A stretch of DNA of 36,141 bases from the NCBI GenBank assembly GCA_036272915.1, contig DATAXV010000195.1:1-36141 (forward strand), in the 5' to 3' direction. A program made the translations under genes and the position numbers. The DNA is from DATAXV01 sp036272915. GTDB lineage: Bacteria; Chloroflexota; Dormibacteria; Dormibacterales; Dormibacteraceae. Each line of letters begins with the position of its first letter. The first letter of the stretch is position 1. Below are positions 30,777 through 36,141 of the stretch, piece by piece. Under the pieces are notes generated by a model that was not told where the DNA came from, searched no databases, and saw only the letters and a program-made list of their open reading frames with translations.

Positions 30777-30850
30777 TGAAGCCGCCGTCGGCCCTTGGTT
30801 GGCGGCGATCTCCTTCACCACGGCCTCGGATGAGTTCGGTCGCTTTCGCG

Positions 30851-31786
30851 TCAGTGCCCGGGCTGCGTGTCGGCGACGTGCGCGTCGGAACGAGCCCAAA
30901 TCTCCTCGAGGCTCGCGAGCGAGCGCTCGGCCCGGCGTGGATCGGCCATGACGCACGCGGTGACCAGAGCGTTGACAACACTGACCACCGCGGTGATGGA
31001 CCTGAAGAACCGATCCTCGCCGCTCCTGACGGGTAGGACACGGTCAGCTCTGACCCCCAGCGGGCCCAAGGGGTTGTCCGTGATTGCTATCCGACGGAGA
31101 CCCAGATCACGTGCCAGGTCGAGCGCGGCAATCGCCCGTCTGGCGTACCGCCGGATTGACACGGCGATGATGACATCATCCCTGGATGCGCCATGGAGGT
31201 CGTCGGCCACGTCACCGTCTCGCGACTCCATGAGACGGGTTTCGCTCCCGATGAAGCGCAGCCCGAGCGCCAACAGATAGGCTGGCGCATGTGAGCTCCA
31301 CAGACCGATGATGTAGACCCGCCGTGCGTGGTTGATCCAGTGAACACACGACTGGAACTCATCTGGGGGGATCAGTGATACGGTGTCTCGGACATACTGC
31401 GCATCGCGCTCCAGGACGTCTCGGATGAGCTCTGGAGCTCCCGTGCCTGCAAGCTGCGTCTCGGTGACCTGAAGTCGATTCACTGTACTGATCCCGCGCA
31501 CCAGGTCAGCCTGTAGTGAGCGTCGGAACTCGGGGTAGCCGCCGGCATATCCGAGTGCGGTGGCGAACCGCACCACCGTCGATGTACTGGTCCCCAGCTC
31601 CTCGGCTATCTGGGCTGCGGATCGAAGGGCGACCGTTTCCGGAGCCTTCAGGGCTAGATCGGCCACACATCGCTGGCCTTTGCTGAGCTCTCGATACGAC
31701 TGTCGGATACGAGAGACCGTGTCACCCCCGATACTGGACCGATAGTCTGGAGGTCCGTTTGCGGGAGCGACCCGCCGACGCGTCAT
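30851..31786 (-). CDS. RpiR/MurR-family transcriptional regulator
   Basis: A 311-residue regulator with an N-terminal RpiR helix-turn-helix (about 24-100: LSKGQRCVADLAL, AAQIAEELGTSTSTVVRFATALGYAGGYPEFRRSLQ) and a C-terminal SIS sugar-phosphate-binding domain (about 140-270: RRVYIIGLWSSHAPAYLLALGL, then DDVIIAVSIRRYARRAIAALDLARDLG). SIS domains sense phosphosugars, so the neighbouring genes probably serve a sugar or sugar-acid route. A TATGCT (31801-31796) lies 9 bases before ATG 31786, compatible with a leaderless transcript. It sits between the Liv/ADH/amidohydrolase group and the ilvD-like operon, all leftward. Confidence 0.94.
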   Translation of the reverse strand: MTRRRVAPANGPPDYRSSIGGDTVSRIRQSYRELSKGQRCVADLALKAPETVALRSAAQIAEELGTSTSTVVRFATALGYAGGYPEFRRSLQADLVRGISTVNRLQVTETQLAGTGAPELIRDVLERDAQYVRDTVSLIPPDEFQSCVHWINHARRVYIIGLWSSHAPAYLLALGLRFIGSETRLMESRDGDVADDLHGASRDDVIIAVSIRRYARRAIAALDLARDLGLRRIAITDNPLGPLGVRADRVLPVRSGEDRFFRSITAVVSVVNALVTACVMADPRRAERSLASLEEIWARSDAHVADTQPGH

Positions 31787-31886
31787 GACCGACCCAGCAT
31801 AGAGCCGATCCGCGAGCTAATCCCGGGCCTCAGCGCATTTGTCCCCTGCAACGGGAATGGCAGGACATGTGGAGCGGGCATCACTG

Positions 31887-32723
31887 TTATGTCACCGGGG
31901 CAGGGTTCCATGCGAGCCACTTGAGTAAGCCGGCACCCAGCACCAGGGTCCGCGCCGTCGCCGAAGGGTACTGTAGTTCGTCGCGAAAGAATCTGACCAG
32001 CTCTATGTACGAACACGGCAGCCGCGTCAGGTCGCTTCCCCAGAAGACCCGATGCGGCCCGAACCAGTCCATCACCCGGGCGAGTGGCTCGCGCAGGGAC
32101 GGAAAGGGGAAGGGCTCTGGTACCGAACAGGGCAGTGCGGACGCCTTCACGGCGACGTTGGGGTACTTCGCCAGGGGCGCGAGCTGCGCGATGGAGGGCC
32201 CGAGGTCGTCGTAGCGGACGTGAGGGGTCAGGGCCAGATGATCGACGATCAGGCGTAGCCCTGGATGTCTGGAAGCGATCCCAGCGACCTTGTCGACCAA
32301 CTCCGGTACCAGCACCATGAGCGGGATGTCCGCCGCCTCGGCGGCACTCCAGAACCATTCCAGATCGTCGGTGGCCAGCAGGCCCCGATTTGGGTCCCGA
32401 ACGAAGCTGACACGTGCGCCGAGCATGCCCGGTGCCTTCCAGGTCGGCAGGAGAGCCACATTGTCCCGCCGACTCAGCTCGAAGCATCCCATCACCGCGA
32501 AGCGAGAGGGATGGCTCGCCGCCAGCTCCATGGCGTCGACGTTGCTTGCCATCTCATCCCCGCCGGGATGCTCCAGGGGCACCAGAACGCACTGATCGAC
32601 CCCGGCCTCGTCCATTTCGATGAGCAAATCGTCCCCGTCGATGCCCTCGACCAGGCCGATGTGCGGATGTCGCGGAGCGTGCACCTGAGCATCGCAGATG
32701 ATGATGTCCGGCGCCGCGCTCAC
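31887..32723 (-). CDS. Amidohydrolase family protein (amidohydrolase 2 type)
   Basis: A 278-residue TIM-barrel metal-dependent hydrolase, lactonase or decarboxylase. The N-terminal metal motif reads CDAQVH (D11, Q13, H15), so the first His of the usual HxH is Gln, a variant I believe occurs in this family. IVDHLAL and FWGSDLTRLP carry the later His and Asp. The likely substrate is a lactone or carboxylated ring, unknown here. The start GTG 32723 overlaps the dehydrogenase stop as GTGA; upstream are the Liv transporter genes, suggesting that an imported compound is oxidised to a lactone and then opened. Confidence 0.87.
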   Translation of the reverse strand: MSAAPDIIICDAQVHAPRHPHIGLVEGIDGDDLLIEMDEAGVDQCVLVPLEHPGGDEMASNVDAMELAASHPSRFAVMGCFELSRRDNVALLPTWKAPGMLGARVSFVRDPNRGLLATDDLEWFWSAAEAADIPLMVLVPELVDKVAGIASRHPGLRLIVDHLALTPHVRYDDLGPSIAQLAPLAKYPNVAVKASALPCSVPEPFPFPSLREPLARVMDWFGPHRVFWGSDLTRLPCSYIELVRFFRDELQYPSATARTLVLGAGLLKWLAWNPAPVT

Positions 32724-33805
32724 CCGGACACCTCCACCTGTATTGGCCCGACGAGCTTCTCCGACGATTTGGCCAGAGTCATCTCAAAGGCGAGAGGCAA
32801 CTGGTCGAGGCCATGTACCGCCCGTGTCAGCAACGGCTTTACCCGAACCTGTCCGCTGGACACCATGGACGCCGCCATGCTGAGGTCGCTCCGCGTGGAG
32901 AACTGGGGCAGCTGATACGTGACGCATTTGCGCTTCAACGGCGCGGTGTCCAGAAGCAACGGCTCCGTGTAGAGGGCCACTTGCACGATCGTTCCACCCG
33001 GACGAGCCAGATCTGCGGCCAGGCCGGCGGTGTTTCTCGCGAGTCCGGGAAGCTGGGCCATCCCGCTGCAGTCGATCACGGCCTGGCAGCATGAGTCCAA
33101 CCGGCGGAGGAGGGATGCATCGGTGGGCAGGTGGTGGGCCTCGATGCCAAGCTCGCGACATGCCTCGACCGCTTGTCTCCTCGAGGACACGCCGATCACT
33201 CGGGCCGCACCGTAGGCGGCTAGGACCTGGACCGCCAGCAATCCCATGAGCCCCAAGCCGAGCACCGCCACCCCGCCTCCGCGTATAGCCGGGGCAAGTC
33301 CCCTAAGGGAGGCGGTCATCGAGGCGAGGGGCTGAAGCGTCGCCGCCTCCTCGTCGGAGACGTTGTCCGGAATCCTGGCCAGAACCTTGGTCGGGACGGC
33401 CACCATCTCGGCGAAGCAGCCCGGCCGCGTGATGCCCAGCATCTCGCCGCTCGAACAGTACCTGGCCCTGCGTCCCCTGCACTCGCGGCACTGCCCACAT
33501 GGGATCCGGCCCAGGGATCCAACCCTATCGCCGATACCCAGCCCGTAGCTGGGCGCCTTGACCGCGATCACCCGGCCCGAGAACTCGTGGCCGAAGAGTT
33601 GCAGCGGATTGCCCGCCGCTGATGCCTGGGCGATCTGGCCGGCACCCAGACCCGAGCCTCCAAGTCCGACCACCTCGGTGATGCTGGGCTGCAGCCTGAG
33701 TACCTGTAGTAGCGCCTCCCCGGCGCCGATGACCGGGATCGCAATCTCGTCCAGACGCATGTCGCCAGGGCCGTATACCCGCCATGCCCTCATCGTCGTG
33801 GTCAC
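32720..33805 (-). CDS. Medium-chain (zinc-type) alcohol dehydrogenase with altered catalytic site
   Basis: A 361-residue MDR-superfamily dehydrogenase. It keeps GHE (72-74), the structural-zinc cysteines C103, C106, C109 and C117, and a Rossmann stretch VAVLGLGLMGLLAVQVLAAYGA. The segment that normally reads GICGTD is QPSITE (39-44): the catalytic-zinc Cys is Ser41 and the Asp is Glu44. The enzyme may therefore bind the active-site metal differently or not at all. It overlaps the amidohydrolase gene by four bases and follows livF after 9 bases, so it belongs to the transporter operon. The substrate is unknown. Confidence 0.9.
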   Translation of the reverse strand: MTTTMRAWRVYGPGDMRLDEIAIPVIGAGEALLQVLRLQPSITEVVGLGGSGLGAGQIAQASAAGNPLQLFGHEFSGRVIAVKAPSYGLGIGDRVGSLGRIPCGQCRECRGRRARYCSSGEMLGITRPGCFAEMVAVPTKVLARIPDNVSDEEAATLQPLASMTASLRGLAPAIRGGGVAVLGLGLMGLLAVQVLAAYGAARVIGVSSRRQAVEACRELGIEAHHLPTDASLLRRLDSCCQAVIDCSGMAQLPGLARNTAGLAADLARPGGTIVQVALYTEPLLLDTAPLKRKCVTYQLPQFSTRSDLSMAASMVSSGQVRVKPLLTRAVHGLDQLPLAFEMTLAKSSEKLVGPIQVEVSG

Positions 33806-33814
33806 CGCTTCTGC

Positions 33815-34573
33815 TCAGCTGTGATGGTCTGTCTTGTCGCTGGCCGATTCAAGAGGCGCTTCTCCATTTCCTTGGCCGAGGTAGCTGTCGCGAACCCGCG
33901 GGTCGAATCTCAGCTCGCTGGCCAGCCCGCTGATCGCGACCCGACCGTTCTCGAGCACGTACGCGCGGTCCGCGACCTCGAGCGCCAGCCCTGCGTCCTG
34001 CTCGACGAGGAGGACTGTCGTGCCGGCGCGGCGGATGTTGAGGATGGACTCGATGAGCTCCTCCACGATCTTCGGGGCCAACCCATCGGACGGCTCGTCG
34101 AGTAGGAGAAGTGAGGGTTCCGGCATGAGGGCGCGCGCGATGGCCAGCATCTGCTGTTGTCCACCGCTCAGCTTCTCCGCCGCAACGTGACGCTTCTCCG
34201 CAAGGATAGGAAAGGCCTCGAACATGACCTCGATGCGGCGGCGACGATAGTCTCGATCCCCCTTCCAGACCGCACCCATCGTCAGGTTATCCATGACGGT
34301 CATGTCACTGAACAGCTCACGTCCCTCCGGACAGTGGCCGACGCCAAGCCGGACGATCTCATGCGGCCTCCTGGCAGTGACGTCCTTCCCCGCAAGGCTC
34401 ACCTGGCCGCTCGACACCTTAAGCATCCCGGAGATGGCGCGGAGCAGGGAGGTCTTGCCTGCACCGTTAGGCCCGATCAGGCAGACGATCTCCCCGGAGT
34501 CGATGGAGAGGTCCACCCCGAACAGGACATCGACTCTCCCGTAGCCGCCGACCAGTCCAGTGATCTCAAGCAC
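33815..34573 (-). CDS. livF: LivF-type branched-chain amino acid/amide ABC ATPase
   Basis: A 252-residue ATPase of the HAAT (Liv) family: Walker A GPNGAGKT (34-41), the LivF-type EGRELFSDMTVMDNLTMGA, an intact signature LSGGQQQ (135-141), and LLLLDEPSDGLAP. It would pair with the LivG half of the neighbouring fusion protein. The start GTG 34573 overlaps the end of that gene by 8 bases. Liv transporters carry amino acids, but also urea, amides and aromatic or small organic acids; the catabolic genes downstream argue for a carbon source rather than leucine. Confidence 0.93.
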   Translation of the reverse strand: MLEITGLVGGYGRVDVLFGVDLSIDSGEIVCLIGPNGAGKTSLLRAISGMLKVSSGQVSLAGKDVTARRPHEIVRLGVGHCPEGRELFSDMTVMDNLTMGAVWKGDRDYRRRRIEVMFEAFPILAEKRHVAAEKLSGGQQQMLAIARALMPEPSLLLLDEPSDGLAPKIVEELIESILNIRRAGTTVLLVEQDAGLALEVADRAYVLENGRVAISGLASELRFDPRVRDSYLGQGNGEAPLESASDKTDHHS

Positions 34574-36141
34574 GGAATCGTGATCCGAGATAGGCGCTCA
34601 CGACGACCTCGATGTTCCCGATCTCATGCGGGGCACCTTCCGCGATCTTCCGACCGTGGTCGAGCACGACGACGCGGTTGGCGACTGCCATCACCGCCCT
34701 CATCCTGTGCTCGACAAGAACGATCCCGATTCCACTTTGGCAGACTGCACGGAAGAGGTCGAGCATCCCCGGAATGGCGTCATCACTCAGGCCCGCGAGT
34801 GGCTCGTCCAGGAGGATCGCCCGTGGCTGCGTGGCCAGAGCCATGGCCACGGCCAGCCTCTGCTTCTTGCCGATCGGCAACTCCTCCGCACGACGCTGCA
34901 GATCGTTGCCTAGCCCGACCCAGTCGAGCAGACCGGCGACGCGCTCCTGCTCCTCCAACTCCCTCTGCGAGGCCCGACGCCCTCCGCTCAGCACGTCGCT
35001 CAACGGTCTGCGCAGATGGCGTAGGCGTCCCACCAGGGCGTTTTCAAGCGTGGTCAGGCTCTCGAACAGCTGCGCTGATTGGAAGGTCCGGACCATACCC
35101 CGTCTCACCAACCGGTGAGGCAGCATGCCGGTGACGTCGGAGCCGTCGAACAGCACCCGACCGCGGGCTAGGGGCGTTGCCCCAGTGAGTCCATTGAAGA
35201 GGCTGGACTTGCCGGCGCCGTTGGGCCCCACGACGCTCAGGAGTTCCCCTGGCCGGATCGACAGGTCGACGTCGTCGATGGCCGTCAATCCCCCGTAGCG
35301 AATCACGACGCCCTCGCAACGCAGGATCTCCGAACCGGTGCCCGCGGAATCCGCGGGCCTCGTCTCCATCCAGGTCAGGCGGCCTTGGGCGCTCGGGCGC
35401 GTCAATGCAGTGCCATTGGCGGACGTTGACCTCTCCTCGACGGGCGGCCGACGCTGCCTCAACGCCGCCTGAGTCAACTGCTGGAGGCCACCTATGAGAC
35501 CACCCCGGAAGAAGAGGATGACCACCACCAAGAGGACCCCGTACACCAACAGATAGGAGTTCTCGAGATTGTTCAGGGCTTCGGGCAGGATGGTCAGGCC
35601 GTACGCACCCAACACCGGGCCAAAGGTGGAGGCGATGCCCCCGACCTGCCCCTGAACGACCGCCTGGAACGCCTGCGTGTAGGACGCGATCGTCGGATCG
35701 ATGAAGCTCGCATCCACCGCATAGAGGCTTCCCGCAACGGCAGCCATGGCCGTGCTGAGGACGAAGCTCCCCAGACGATAGATCCTGATGTCGAGGCCGA
35801 CGAACGACGCCAGCAGGTCGTTGTCACGAACCGCAACGCAGCCACGGCCGAAAGGTGACCGCATGAAGCGAGCGCTGATGAACATGGCCACGACCAGCAC
35901 CACCGCGACCAGGTAGTAGAAGCCTCCGTCGGGTTCGAAACCGATGTGAAGACCCCCGATGACGATCGGGCTTGGCGCGGCGATCGAGGGAATGCCCTGC
36001 GCGCCCATGGTCAGCGAGGTCCAGTTGTTGATGATCGCCTCGACGACGAGGCCGAGGCTGAGCGTGGTGATGACGAAGTAGTGGGACCGCAGGCGCAGGG
36101 TCACAAGTCCGACCAGGGAGCCGAGGACGACGCACACGACC
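34566..36141 (-). CDS. LivM-LivG fusion: ABC permease joined to ATPase (N-terminus cut by window)
   Basis: At least 523 residues; the frame is still open at the window end. Residues 1-216 (counted from the first GTG in view) are a LivM-type permease with several helices and the motif GRGCVAVRDNDLLASFVGLDIRIYRLGSFVLS. A 50-residue linker (217-268) leads to a LivG-type ATPase (269-523) with Walker A GPNGAGKS (304-311), Q-loop RTFQSAQLF, Walker B ILLDEP (441-446) and VEHRM. The signature is LPIGKKQR (420-427) instead of LS(Y/G)GQQR, while LivF keeps a normal one. The first LivM helices, livH and the binding-protein gene probably lie beyond the edge. Confidence 0.92.
   Translation of the reverse strand, partial: VVCVVLGSLVGLVTLRLRSHYFVITTLSLGLVVEAIINNWTSLTMGAQGIPSIAAPSPIVIGGLHIGFEPDGGFYYLVAVVLVVAMFISARFMRSPFGRGCVAVRDNDLLASFVGLDIRIYRLGSFVLSTAMAAVAGSLYAVDASFIDPTIASYTQAFQAVVQGQVGGIASTFGPVLGAYGLTILPEALNNLENSYLLVYGVLLVVVILFFRGGLIGGLQQLTQAALRQRRPPVEERSTSANGTALTRPSAQGRLTWMETRPADSAGTGSEILRCEGVVIRYGGLTAIDDVDLSIRPGELLSVVGPNGAGKSSLFNGLTGATPLARGRVLFDGSDVTGMLPHRLVRRGMVRTFQSAQLFESLTTLENALVGRLRHLRRPLSDVLSGGRRASQRELEEQERVAGLLDWVGLGNDLQRRAEELPIGKKQRLAVAMALATQPRAILLDEPLAGLSDDAIPGMLDLFRAVCQSGIGIVLVEHRMRAVMAVANRVVVLDHGRKIAEGAPHEIGNIEVVVSAYLGSRFRA

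Overview
The window is GC-rich (about 70% G+C by eye), codes densely on both strands, and has no rRNA, tRNA, CRISPR array, phage or transposon that I can recognise. Its gene content points to a free-living, probably soil-dwelling terrabacterium: an actinomycete-like organism or a member of Dormibacterota/Chloroflexota. The hints are a bacterial Ku, a helicase-associated/WYL-like protein of actinobacterial type, two proteins carrying a DGRW-x-WDG-xx-W module, a DUF993 enzyme, several genes that look leaderless, and many 4-base stop/start overlaps. This placement is inference, since no phylogenetic marker was aligned.

Layout. 1-2100: the end of a Rieske gene with a small overlapping partner, a mandelate-racemase-type enzyme, and a small membrane protein with three short repeats. 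2181-4112: a membrane-anchored MutS-like ATPase. 4201-9608: a sugar/polyol catabolic locus. A LacI-type regulator heads a leftward run (Gfo/Idh dehydrogenase, isomerase-type TIM barrel, D-2-hydroxyacid dehydrogenase), and a DUF993 aldolase-like gene diverges from it; two palindromes and two opposed promoters lie between. 9645-13215: a large helicase-associated protein facing a galactonate-dehydratase-like enzyme. 13340-14460: a TetR regulator diverging from a SnoaL-like gene, with two equally built 24-bp operator candidates between them. 14587-16347: a methyltransferase, then trpS preceded by a 26-codon leader ORF ending Trp-Leu-Trp-Arg-Arg. 16437-19152: a small membrane protein, ku translationally coupled to a LuxR-type regulator with a degenerate receiver, and a TPR-like small protein.

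19321-22344: a leftward three-gene module of an SPFH protein with three zinc ribbons, a membrane protein with two TIM44-like/zinc-ribbon units, and a small tail-anchored protein. This resembles in outline the YdjGHI-type membrane platforms. 22558-23680: an MsmK/UgpC-type sugar ABC ATPase with a strong terminator and no permease beside it. 24183-27470: a Gfo/Idh-aldo/keto reductase fusion and a secreted-domain membrane protein. 27562-36141: a leftward catabolic region. It holds a LivM-LivG fusion (cut by the window end), LivF, an MDR dehydrogenase whose catalytic-zinc Cys is replaced, an amidohydrolase, an RpiR regulator, an IlvD-family dehydratase, a DUF1932 dehydrogenase and a nucleotidyltransferase-fold protein.

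Taken together, the window is mostly accessory carbohydrate and organic-acid metabolism under local regulators (LacI, TetR, RpiR). The strongest candidates for something new are the leaderless Trp leader peptide before trpS, the Ku/pseudo-receiver pair, the SPFH-TIM44-zinc-ribbon module, and the twin TetR operators. All functional statements rest on reading motifs; no database search was run.
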